Source: Chryseobacterium takakiae
Lineage (GTDB): Bacteria > Bacteroidota > Bacteroidia > Flavobacteriales > Weeksellaceae
Reading direction: 5' to 3'
NCBI RefSeq assembly: GCF_900129385.1
Contig: NZ_FQVO01000002.1
Location: forward strand, 62,001 to 126,000
DNA length: 64,000 bases
Shown here: positions 48,501-54,350 of the stretch, in pieces
How the letters are laid out: each line of letters starts with the position of its first letter
How positions within the stretch are numbered: the first letter of the stretch is position 1
Translations under genes and position numbers: made by a program
Notes under the pieces: model-generated
Databases searched by the model: none
What the model was told of the DNA's origin: nothing
What the model saw: only the letters and a program-made list of their open reading frames with translations

Positions 48501-49973
48501 AGTGATTATATAGAAGTAAGCGGCGAAACCATTCATGAAGCATCGATCTATCCAAGCGGACTGATTACGCTTAATCTTACCTACGATCTTCAGAGTGGGA
48601 TGCTGCAGGAGCCGCGCTATACCAAGCATTATTATGCGGGAAGCCAGAGAATACAGTCTAAGATCGGAAACAGCGGAAGTATAGGGGCATTTGATTGTGC
48701 CTGGCTCATTATCCCTTTTGGAGGAACAATACCGCCGATTAATCCTGTGAATGTCTCTAACCAGATCCTGCAGACGGCTACCCAGAGCAATCTGGTAATT
48801 ATGCAGACCAATAACCTTACTCCTCCGGTCAATTACGGGCAGAATGGAGGCTATACCGGAAATTGTGTATCTTCGTATGCAAGTAATGTGAAGGAAGAGG
48901 AAATCTATTGGTTTCATCCGGATCATCTGGGCAGCAGTTCTTTTATTACCGGATTAGATGGCGAAGTAACCCAGAATATGGAGTATTTCCCAAGTGGAGA
49001 AATCTTTGTAGAAAACCACCACAAGGACGGCTTAAACAGCCAATATAAGTTTAATGGCAAAGAGCAGGATGCCGAAACAGGGTATTATTACTACGGGGCG
49101 AGATATTACAATCCTAGAGTTTCTCTTTGGCTGAATGTTGATCCGTTGGCTGACTATAATCCTTTCTATAATAGTGAGCATTATATTGATGGTGAGCATA
49201 ATGGTGGAGTGTATAATTCTGGAAATAATAATCCATATATTTATTGTTATCAAAAACCTGTTGATCTTGTTGATCCTAACGGAAAACAGACTAAAGGATC
49301 ACAATTTGGTTTTGGAATAAATATAGGGTTTGGTTCAGGCGCAACAACATTGAATTTTACAGGAAGAAATCCTTTGGGGAATATTAAACCTATGAGGACT
49401 ATAAATACTACAACTTCTACTTCGCCTAATAGTAATCTAAAGGGGCTAAGTGGACGTCAAACGGTTGGACTAGCAGCAATTATAAGTTTTGTTTGGGAAA
49501 ATACTGTTTCAGGACCCAATCCAATTGATGAAGTTCCAAACCCAAAATATGATCCTGTACCAGATGAGAAAACTAATTCTTTCTATATTTATAGAGCAAT
49601 GAGAGAAGTTAATGGGATGCCAGAAATTGGAGATATAGGTTTAGCGCAACTTGGTGTTAGAAATTCGGATATACTAGGTAAAAATGTAGATAATGCTGTT
49701 CCTGGTTATTTTAACAAATGGATACAGCCAGGCTATTTAAAAGGTATGTCCGTTACGCCGTGGTTTGCGCCTACTGGGAATTATGGTGCTAAACAGGGGA
49801 AACCGCTATGGAGACTTAATATTCTTGTTTTACCATTTTTTAATTTGTCATTTTTTCAAGATACTCCGACTCATGGAATAGTAATCCCTTCTTCACCTAT
49901 GTCTCTTGGAACTTTCAGAGAAAATATACATAAAACAGCACTTTATTGGCAAAAATATCAAGATGTCAAATAA
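39588..49973 (+). CDS. Giant SpvB/TcdB/Rhs polymorphic toxin
   Basis: A 3461-residue secreted toxin. After a putative N-terminal signal anchor (hydrophobic segment at residues ~17-33), it has an SpvB-like domain from about 410 (VSIAPPSANNMGTVNTGFPIKLP), several calcium-type FG-GAP/VCBS motifs (DMDGDNLPD, DFNADGLVD, DMNADGFPD, DINGDGIPD, DLNGDGLQD, DMNGDGYLD) between about 835 and 1935, a TcdB-like middle (VTTPSGGSWEVEYERVGNTYDMP), and YD repeats from about 2280. The Rhs core is near 3106-3228 (YWFHPDHLGSSSFITG to DPNGKQ). The variable toxin tip is 3229-3461. It should form a cocoon around the tip. Its immunity gene follows after 2 bp. Confidence 0.93.
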   Translation: MRNSILSRLRENPKIVKVLVFLTSWTQLHAYANTAYLNKPKETLPGADFHYSSVIRNDNSFLKNDEKSLAIDNALRNNISYPNEKNIDSENISGQSIYGHEALVDDQKNIVDKSISGFYLSDIKEGIIGKDSEHPIDQIYDNIFNITVNEKIRPDKQYSLEYDLYGLKDYKQVSKVINDELAVGGQNVEKTTVWIHQTEPVKATAVKEGKNIIIFTIPNSSDYSYKIRNLHIVTSDKKSAPAEFANSYVGQTNYKYINSQNQAEELSLHSATLKIEGNSVKNTAVYSITALRDIDMPALTQEMVNVTADHFGYRFLPHGENFSAPAKVSLGYDKSKIPAGYTEQDIKTFYFDLTQKKWIALEKAEKDSLQKGSNIIVSKTTHFTDMVNGIIKVPESPETGSYAPNSIKDIKAADPTEGIVSIAPPSANNMGTVNTGFPIKLPAGRGGMQPSLSVNYSSEGGNGWLGLGWDLSIPSISIDTRLGVPTYDQNRESEIYTLGGEQLTFKVGDSYVLPNRAEGFEKGRETDRQFYPRTEGGYSKIIRKGNNPNNYVWIVTSKDGTRSCFGGDENGNVLENAVLRQPGTNNIGHWALYKTIDTNGNFVEYTYNRPPNYNSSDNVMGKGGQEMYIGKIEYTKYNVPNALKTYTVNFDYYDQRPDVQVDARLGFVQVTSKKLKSIAILYGTDKVRSYEFGYKEGAFKKSLLETITEKDANDQIFYTNRVEYQSAPGELFGAPQIWNVNNVNGVESGYFTDSFSPAAAGETFGGKYNAINSNISDSKNLGFRLGFWTYTQGTTLIQLPSPLALFIPLVITETGRYSIGAQGGFGNSNSRTQVNLLDMDGDNLPDITYKIGGDYYYAKNKNGSFDLDTVNKINIPGLGHTKSKNWNTGIDGNYAVDTDLSTGVGFDYSNSTTDNKVYFEDFNADGLVDVSDNGKVKFGYNPNANLTNSNTFIPKFDYSSQPSPAPIQVLSSSISTATPSFNNNEKKMMFEQNPLHDMIKVWVAPKSGNITVTSNCNLLPASYDPNEDNTSVDGVAISIQKGNNPPDYTLSIPKDDTSVKNTVLSYNNINKGDKIYFRVSSKYDGRYDQVNWNPVIQYTSNTSPAIDGNNRDLNTYNFSDDFIVSGSANFSAPEAGTLNLSVNKPGTSDYVKISVLKNNTEVWSTTYAPTDNVASNVSVPISFAANDDIIVKLLSNTNIHWPDVEINPVFTTVSGKINYLFTEYGMFNYQESAVNNAFTYLVSPNDAGKTFTIKPVNSINSLNGSFTVSAKIKNRAVGKFSYTLNNGVLSANGSSYGFALNKFTSQDINENLYIEITTQQNRTINQAFLDYLKNINLELIVNEVAASGQTNSIVGGTVTLTSGQAMILNFIKSGPPSSSGYPSGSFRYRVVGNPVWTGPVVLQSSASQNMLSQTLNLSPGIYEYEASINFNGQASYYGSNSYVSVSKAKNKTFVYSPLTARNITQILSAEDYDTRFGQLYRGWGSFIINGNNPSNSTIVQNHLSNINSDFANNGSVTEMKIDETKLFIPQSSTNPSNNAPLNPTIDPATGLPTPYNPNSSAMSNQYFVMTTPIINKQGVKYWMGLDENNYITKQTVSTSRLGDDNIDETFSNQSPVFSFNSYQLPSLIQKSKLYSVSGKAGISYSSSAGVGGDGNFSSTIFAENKSVTAMADMNADGFPDHIVDSNLQYTNANGFLSSKNSNIGSYSISRTEEAIGAGAGTSFTHGTAAFTLSRNSNFPTSFALSQKNDFSASLNGNFGFEKEKIKKTYFDINGDGIPDRIENGNVELGLGYGFYPANSSLSFNTSYSRNENWGAGLGVSLFNGSVQGGTSLSGSTNDIEEEMFDLNGDGLQDYINLKASKYFLNLGNKFEDYQNLSVGKARSTTGSLGANFGLSIPISIPIIVDYSTNVLAGIKIVPGININSGNSVSKTKSTFKDMNGDGYLDYITSDDTNSITVRLNQIGTTNLLRKVTTPSGGSWEVEYERVGNTYDMPQSKYVLKTVITNDGFTGDSTFSPDVSKITVKYENPYHSRRERIFYGFEKVTVNQIDTKQGGVFSNVIYRKTEQTFNNKNYYLKGALLNEKLLDASGKIWTEKSNTYELRKIHSPNTLNTLLNQEKESEKNHQDYACFIALKNTVSKFYEGLATAAKSTSSSITEYDEWGNAVKVTDFGDTQIGSTEIVSSEVTYEEVAPGRYVIAPKTVKNTATGIVREKRAEYNPSTGDLTKIVIKNQGVDYSVYDFEYDVYGNITKSTGPANSANQRFFHQYTYDDNVKTYPVKVQDAFGYTSKTQYDFRFGLPVLTVDMNLQPMKFVYDAKARTTEITGPYEMFNNIPWTIKFEYNPVTDAPLNATNAQSYAITKHYDPEYTDSTINTITIADGFGEAIQVKKTGDIHNDGVKYIVAGKVETDAFGRALKTYYPTTENVGTGNTLYNASVDTIEPTINQYDVLDRVVYTKLPGENLFSTIEYGFANDVQGRPMFATTFKDELGSIKKSYTDIKGRTTSVWEVSNTGDIKTKFTHDAIGQILQVEDVAGNITTSQYDDLGRRISYKHPDSGITTYKYDPAGNMNSKTNAANEIVNYKYDYTRLKEVNYPVYPENNVKYYYGAAMDASAMDNNAVGRLWYQTDATGTQYLKYGRLGELTYQRRSVAVPDAGVYWFGTSWEYDTWNRVKKITYPDGEEVKYTYNKAGNLFKMNSVKDGFSKDIIKNLGYDKFEQRVYLQYGNGTETTYEYETNRRRLLKMYAKNSNRYFMQNTYQYDVVSNIMQVHNNAPVVQGLLGGGTNYAYGYDDLYRLTSSSGSWRGINSAGQEERHRFTVGMTYDNMHNIMSKTQKHEWVTGSASNNWTALEPTSYRLNYKYEDPSHPHAPSRIIDEPNLVPNATCCNPDDPGVKFQHYKYDPKGNPTHIFQQTCTNEEEKAVYLWDEENRLRFVDTNPTTPEADGAAIYTYDAGGERIIKDVLFKGKIGKYDSDYIEVSGETIHEASIYPSGLITLNLTYDLQSGMLQEPRYTKHYYAGSQRIQSKIGNSGSIGAFDCAWLIIPFGGTIPPINPVNVSNQILQTATQSNLVIMQTNNLTPPVNYGQNGGYTGNCVSSYASNVKEEEIYWFHPDHLGSSSFITGLDGEVTQNMEYFPSGEIFVENHHKDGLNSQYKFNGKEQDAETGYYYYGARYYNPRVSLWLNVDPLADYNPFYNSEHYIDGEHNGGVYNSGNNNPYIYCYQKPVDLVDPNGKQTKGSQFGFGINIGFGSGATTLNFTGRNPLGNIKPMRTINTTTSTSPNSNLKGLSGRQTVGLAAIISFVWENTVSGPNPIDEVPNPKYDPVPDEKTNSFYIYRAMREVNGMPEIGDIGLAQLGVRNSDILGKNVDNAVPGYFNKWIQPGYLKGMSVTPWFAPTGNYGAKQGKPLWRLNILVLPFFNLSFFQDTPTHGIVIPSSPMSLGTFRENIHKTALYWQKYQDVK
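48857..49260 (+). repeat. Rhs core copy 0 (in the full-length gene)
   Basis: This segment encodes VKEEEIYWFHPDHLGSSSF through YYYYGARYYNPRVSLWLNVDPLADYNPFYNS. The same DNA recurs, nearly identical, at 50491, 52021, 53949, 55927 and 57567, and in fragments at 60391 and 60599. In this copy the frame is intact. Confidence 0.9.
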
Positions 49974-49975
49974 TT

Positions 49976-50419
49976 ATGAAGAATATAATATTGCAAAAAA
50001 TTGACTTGTATTTTGAATTTGTATTTGAAAATTCTAAAAAACAGAACTTCAGATACTTTCCTAATATGATAGTAGGGATTAATTTAATTTTAAATAATAA
50101 AGATATTCCCGATATACAAGAATTAATGATTCATAAGATTGATGAACAATATAATATTTATAATGATAAATATTATAATGAAATACATAAATCAAATTTT
50201 ATTAATTTTTTATCAGATTTTGTAGCAGATATTTTTCCTTTAGATGGATGGTCAAATTATCCTAATATATGGGAACGTGAAATAAAAGATATATATATTT
50301 ATATGCATTTATTCGATTTCATAAAAAATGATCAAAAATTGGAGAAGGAACTTAAAAATCAAATAGCTCTTTTCAATAATTTTTATACAAATAATACATC
50401 AGATAGCGCAGGTTTATAA
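49976..50419 (+). CDS. Putative immunity protein for the full-length Rhs toxin
   Basis: A 147-residue acidic protein without signal peptide, starting 2 bp after the Rhs stop codon, so it is translationally linked. Such small genes directly behind Rhs toxins encode cognate immunity proteins. No known Imm family is recognised by eye; it has an aromatic, lysine-rich composition (DLYFEFVFENSKKQNFRYF; DGWSNYPNIWEREIKDIYIYM). An upstream in-frame TTG (49946) would overlap the toxin gene. The composition is lower in GC than the Rhs core. Confidence 0.75.
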   Translation: MKNIILQKIDLYFEFVFENSKKQNFRYFPNMIVGINLILNNKDIPDIQELMIHKIDEQYNIYNDKYYNEIHKSNFINFLSDFVADIFPLDGWSNYPNIWEREIKDIYIYMHLFDFIKNDQKLEKELKNQIALFNNFYTNNTSDSAGL

Positions 50420-50433
50420 TCCGTGCCTGTAAC

Positions 50434-50470
50434 AACAACAAAACTTTGCAATCTGCAAAGTTTTGTTGTT
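50434..50470 (+). repeat. Inter-cassette hairpin, type I (copy a)
   Basis: A perfect 17-bp stem (AACAACAAAACTTTGCA and its complement) with a 3-nt loop. It is preceded by TTTATAATCCGTGCC and followed by a conserved TGGAAAGTAGTAATTATATATCTTGCGTAT leader into the next core copy. Related copies occur at 55755, about 60210 and 60541. Confidence 0.85.
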
Positions 50471-50490
50471 GGAAAGTAGTAATTATATAT

Positions 50491-50817
50491 CTTGCGTATA
50501 CAAGTAATGTGAAGGAAGAGGAAATCTATTGGTTCCATCCGGATCATCTGGGCAGCAGTTCTTTTATTACCGGATTAGATGGTGAAGTAACCCAGAATAT
50601 GGAGTATTTCCCGAGTGGAGAAATCTTTGTAGAAACCTAACGAAGTGGTTCGCCGACTCTGTGGAGGCAAAACCATAATAAGGATGGCTTAAACAGCCAA
50701 TACAAGTTTAATGGCAAAGAGCAGGATGCCGAGACAGGGTATTATTACTATGGTGCGAGATATTATAACCCGAGAGTTTCTCTTTGGCTGAATGTAGATC
50801 CACTAGCGGAGAAGACA
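50491..50817 (+). repeat. Rhs core copy 1, interrupted
   Basis: The copy encodes TSNVKEEEIYWFHPDHLGS through NVDPLAEK. At VEN the frame is broken by a 36-bp insertion (50636-50671) that gives an immediate TAA. Downstream of it the original frame resumes and runs on into the toxin frame ending at 51639. Confidence 0.85.
50636..50671. repeat. 36-bp stop-bearing insertion, copy 1
   Basis: Begins CCTAACGAAGTGGTTCG and ends TGTGGAGGCAAA. It contains the short palindrome CGAAGTGGTTCG and an in-frame TAA. Insertions at 52151-52186 and 56062-56097 are identical to each other; this copy differs from them by one base (GACTCTG for GACCCTG). Confidence 0.9.
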
Positions 50818-51639
50818 ATGCAACCTTATACTTATGGGAACAATAACCCAATAGTTTTTACTGACCCAGATGGAAGAGCTGCTTATCCACCATTAGGATA
50901 TAGAGGAAATAGTTGGATTGACAGCACAGGTGATTTTGTTAGATCGATAGGAGGTGAATATATCAATAAGAGAGATGGTAAAATGTATGATAATGGAACT
51001 AGAGGAATGCGTCAGACAACAGATACACAGTTTCTATATATTCCTGCGCCTTCAATAGCCAACGAAACAAATTTTACTCTTAAAATTTGGAATAAAAATA
51101 ATTCTGAAGGCGTTGTAAAAAATTACAAGAATACACGTGATATAATTGTTGATTATCTTGCAGGTACTGGACCAGAAAATGCGATAATAAATTCTGGTGG
51201 AGCTTTAGAACAAATTAAAAATTTGGAATCTGTCAAAGCAAATCTTAAAACTCTATTAGGAAAGTTAAATGATAATGGAGGTTATCATATTGGTGAAACC
51301 GAAGAATTATGGCACGACAACGGAAGTATCTTTGGACACGGAAAAGAATTTGGTCAGTTACTAGGTGCTATATATAGAGGTATTAGAGGTGGCGTTGGAC
51401 CTGCTTTTGATTCCGATTTAATGAATAATCCTATGAGTGCAGTTGGTTCATATGGTATGTCAGTTAGAGTAAACTCTGATTATAAAACGGTGACTGTAGG
51501 AGTTTATAATAGACTATCGCTTGGTTCAGGATTAGATAATATTTTTGGTGGCATTTCTAAACCGAGGACAGCAGGAGGCGATAATAAACTAACAAATACT
51601 TATCAAATATATATATGGACAGTACCATTAAAAAAATGA
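50818..51639 (+). CDS. Orphan Rhs C-terminal toxin, cassette 1
   Basis: A 273-residue frame starting MQPYTYGNNNPIVFTDPDGRAAY, the DPDG boundary that ends Rhs cores. The variable part contains GYHIGETEELWHDNGSIFGHGKEFG, YRGIRGGVGPAFDSDLMNNPMSAVGS and a beta-rich end. I do not recognise the toxin family. There is no signal peptide and no long Rhs barrel, so the frame is a silent tip unless recombined. The frame is open upstream to 50641. A membrane-type immunity gene follows by 6 bp, hinting that this toxin acts on membranes. Confidence 0.7.
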   Translation: MQPYTYGNNNPIVFTDPDGRAAYPPLGYRGNSWIDSTGDFVRSIGGEYINKRDGKMYDNGTRGMRQTTDTQFLYIPAPSIANETNFTLKIWNKNNSEGVVKNYKNTRDIIVDYLAGTGPENAIINSGGALEQIKNLESVKANLKTLLGKLNDNGGYHIGETEELWHDNGSIFGHGKEFGQLLGAIYRGIRGGVGPAFDSDLMNNPMSAVGSYGMSVRVNSDYKTVTVGVYNRLSLGSGLDNIFGGISKPRTAGGDNKLTNTYQIYIWTVPLKK

Positions 51640-51645
51640 TTATTT

Positions 51646-51975
51646 ATGAAACTATTAAAACTTACACCGTTTAAAATTTTTCTTATACCAGTTCATATTA
51701 TTTTTCTGTATTTTTTTACATATGGTAATGCATTTTTCATTCAAGCATTTTTCATTGTAGTATTTTTATTATTAGCTTTTCTTTTTTTTATTATTGATTT
51801 AGGATTAATATTATCAATAAAAAAAAATCGATTATTAATATATGTGGAAGTCGGATTAATTATAGGGTATTTTATAATCATTTTATTATGTAAATCCCAA
51901 ATGTTTGGGATGTTGCAAAATTTAATTCCTGATGCCCCCCCCCGCCCGTGCCGAGTAAATAAAGAAAAACGCTAA
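51646..51975 (+). CDS. Putative membrane immunity protein, cassette 1
   Basis: A protein of about 109 residues with three hydrophobic segments (FKIFLIPVHIIFLYFFTYG, FFIQAFFIVVFLLLAFLFFIIDLGLIL and VEVGLIIGYFIIILL). It follows the cassette 1 toxin by 6 bp. The last ~18 residues are read through a nine-C tract and inter-cassette repeat sequence, so the authentic C-terminus may be earlier or may have been replaced by recombination. Membrane immunity proteins usually counter pore-forming or membrane-active toxins. Confidence 0.65.
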   Translation: MKLLKLTPFKIFLIPVHIIFLYFFTYGNAFFIQAFFIVVFLLLAFLFFIIDLGLILSIKKNRLLIYVEVGLIIGYFIIILLCKSQMFGMLQNLIPDAPPRPCRVNKEKR

Positions 51976-52001
51976 CAGTAAAAAGGTTAGCGTTTTTAGT
52001 A
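51964..52001 (+). terminator. Inter-cassette terminator
   Basis: AAAAACGCTAAC and GTTAGCGTTTTT form a perfect 12-bp stem with a T-tail. Related AACGCTA/TAGCGTT hairpins recur near 55878, 57518 and 60338. Confidence 0.8.
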
Positions 52002-52020
52002 AAATTGTGTATTTTTCTGT

Positions 52021-52432
52021 GGTAATCAGGAGAAAGATACATATTGGTTCCATCCGGATCATCTAGGCAGCAGTTCTTTTATTACTGGATTAGATGGTGA
52101 AGTAACCCAGAATATGGAGTACTTCCCAAGTGGAGAAATCTTTGTAGAAACCTAACGAAGTGGTTCGCCGACCCTGTGGAGGCAAAACCATAATAAGGAT
52201 GGCTTAAACAGCCAGTACAAGTTTAATGGCAAAGAGCAGGATGCCGAGACAGGGTATTACTATTATGGTGCGAGATATTATAATCCTAGAGTTTCTCTTT
52301 GGTTGAATGTGGACCCGTTGGCTGACTATAATCCTTTCTATAATAGTGAGCATTATATTGATGGAGAGCATAATGGTGGAGTGTATAATTCTGGAAATAA
52401 TAATCCATATATTTATTGTTATCAAAGTCCTA
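52021..52432 (+). repeat. Rhs core copy 2, interrupted
   Basis: The copy encodes EKDTYWFHPDHLGS to NPYIYCYQ. The 36-bp stop-bearing insertion occupies 52151-52186. The YNPFYNSEHYIDGEHNGG linker is of the same type as in core copies 0 and 3. Confidence 0.85.
52151..52186. repeat. 36-bp stop-bearing insertion, copy 2
   Basis: Identical to the insertion at 56062-56097 and placed at the same codon of the core. Confidence 0.9.
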
Positions 52433-53483
52433 TTATTTATATAGACCCGAATGGTAAACAGTCAAATGTAACTAACCCTAGGAAAGGAATGTCTATACCT
52501 CCAGGTATGACAGAAAAGGAAGCTCTTAGTCATATTATTACTATTAATGGAAAAAAATATCATAAGTACACACATGATGGTTTTGCATGGATTGGCAATA
52601 AAATTAATTCAATACTTGGTGGAGATGATGATTTTTTTGTAGAACATAAAAATTATGACCCTGTTGAAGATCATATGATTCACGAAACCGTCAATACTGC
52701 AGCAGGAGAAGTAACAGGACTATATATTTTAAAATTTGGAGGACAATTACTTTCTCGTACTGTTCTTAGAGAATCTGGTCAAGTAGTTCTAAAATTTTGT
52801 TTCGTAGAGGGTACCTTGGTATCTACAGAAAAAGGAAATCTGCCTATTCAAAAAATTAAGATTGGAGATAATGTTTGGTCATATAATATTAGTACTAAAA
52901 TGAACTTAAAAGAGTTTCTTCCATTATAGAAAAAAATGCATCTCAAATTTTAGAGATATTATTAGGGGATATAAAAATACAATGCACATTAAATCATCCT
53001 TTTTATATTAATGGAGAGTGGGTTGAAGCCAAAAACCTTAGGGTAGGCACTAATCTTACTCTTTATAACGGAGGCACTATTAAGATAAGTGCTTTGAGAG
53101 AGGTAGATCAAAATGTAAAAGTTTATAACTTTGAAGTAGAGGATAATCATAACTATTACATTTCAGAAAGTAAAGTTTTAGTACATAATAGTTGCGAATG
53201 GAAAACAGTATTACACCCTGGATCTTTAGAAAAGACTATTGAAAAAACTTGGGGTAAAAATGCAGTTAAAACTTTTGATAATGTAATAGAACAACTTGCG
53301 AGTGGCAAGGCTGGAAAAAATGTACATAATCTTGGTGGAGAACTAAAAGGATATAAAGCTATTGATTTAGCAGGTACAGGTAGTGGAAGAGGAGCAGGTC
53401 GTATTATTTTCAAGGAAACGTCAGAACAGGTAGAAATCGTTGGTGCAGTTATAGGACATGATTATACTAAAATTATTAAATAA
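52303..53483 (+). pseudogene. Orphan Hint-pretoxin plus RelE/ParE-like toxin, cassette 2 (frameshifted)
   Basis: The first frame (52303-52929) holds the end of the core, a pretoxin segment (GMSIPPGMTEKEALSHIITI) and the start of a Hint domain (CFVEGTLVSTEKG, KIGDNVWSYN). A one-base shift near 52910 breaks it. The second frame carries the rest of Hint (IQCTLNHPFY, VYNFEVEDNHNYYIS, LVHNSC) and a ~97-residue toxin with KGYKAIDLAGTGSGRGAGRIIFK, resembling a RelE/ParE-type RNase fold. The Hint module should cleave at the HN and release the toxin. The toxin family assignment is inference. Confidence 0.65.
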
Positions 53484-53824
53484 TGAAAGACTGGGAAAAA
53501 TGGGATTTAAAAATCTCAATAGCAAATTTTATTGTTCCAAGATTAGAATCATATATAAATGAGGTTGAAAATAATAATATTGTTTCTATTCCATTGTGGA
53601 TTAGAGATATTGAATTACCTTTTGTTATAGCCAAAGATAGAGAATATTCTGATGAGGAAATATTTATTATAAATAGAGAATGGGAGAAAATATTAAAAAA
53701 AATATTATTTTCTTTTAAAAGCATATTAGAGCCTCAAAATGAAATGAATTTTGAAGAAATTCAAAAGAAGCAAGAGGAAGGGTTGCAATTATTTGCAAAG
53801 TATTATTTAAATTTGTGGGATTAA
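53483..53824 (+). CDS. Putative immunity protein, cassette 2
   Basis: A 113-residue acidic protein (MKDWEKWDLKISIANFIVPRLESYI at its start) whose ATG overlaps the toxin stop (TAATG). Overlapping starts are the rule for Rhs-type toxin-immunity pairs. It remains intact although the toxin is frameshifted. I cannot name its family. Confidence 0.72.
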   Translation: MKDWEKWDLKISIANFIVPRLESYINEVENNNIVSIPLWIRDIELPFVIAKDREYSDEEIFIINREWEKILKKILFSFKSILEPQNEMNFEEIQKKQEEGLQLFAKYYLNLWD

Positions 53825-53867
53825 ATGGTAATGTTCCTCCCAGCTGCGAAAAGCTTGCCCATCTCAG

Positions 53868-53892
53868 CTGGCGAGAGCGTTCCGTTCGTGCT
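53868..53892. repeat. REP-like palindrome 1
   Basis: GC-rich imperfect palindrome CTGGCGAGAGCGTTCCGTTCGTG, related to those at 59031, 59672 and 61621. An AAACC...GGTTT hairpin follows it at about 53907-53938. Confidence 0.65.
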
Positions 53893-53948
53893 AAGATAAA
53901 TAAAAAACCAACTTCAATGGGAGTTAGGTTTTGTGTAAAATGCAGAAT

Positions 53949-54350
53949 ATAACGGAAATTGTGTATCTTCGTATGCAAGTAATGTGAAGGAAGAGGAAAT
54001 CTATTGGTTCCATCCGGATCATCTGGGCAGCAGTTCTTTCATTACCGGATTAGATGGCGAAGTAACCCAGAATATGGAGTATTTTCCAAGTGGAGAAATT
54101 TTTGTAGAAAACCTTATAAGAATAGCTTAAACAGCCAGTATAAGTTTAATGGTAAGGAAATGGATGGCGAAACAGGATATTACTACTACGGAGCGAGATA
54201 CTACAATCCTAGAGTTTCTCTTTGGCTGAATGTGGATCCGTTGGCTGACTACAATCCGTTCTATAATAGTGAGCATTATATTGATGGTGAGCATAATGGG
54301 GGAGTGTATAATTCAGGAAATTTAAATCCATATATTTATTGCTATCAGAA
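53949..54350 (+). repeat. Rhs core copy 3, frameshifted
   Basis: It keeps the full leader GGAAATTGTGTATCTTCGTATGC as in copy 0. A 1-nt deletion at about 54111 (after VEN) shifts the frame exactly where copies 1, 2 and 4 carry the 36-bp insertion. Confidence 0.85.

Noticed and set aside
46479..49253. Several leftward frames of 60-180 codons inside the Rhs gene
   Set aside because: They are antisense shadows of the YD-repeat and core coding sequence, with biased low-complexity composition.
39588..49973. T9SS sorting domain on the Rhs protein
   Set aside because: The C-terminus is the toxin tip and has no PNP...KxxxK type sorting signal, unlike the two upstream genes; its export route remains open.
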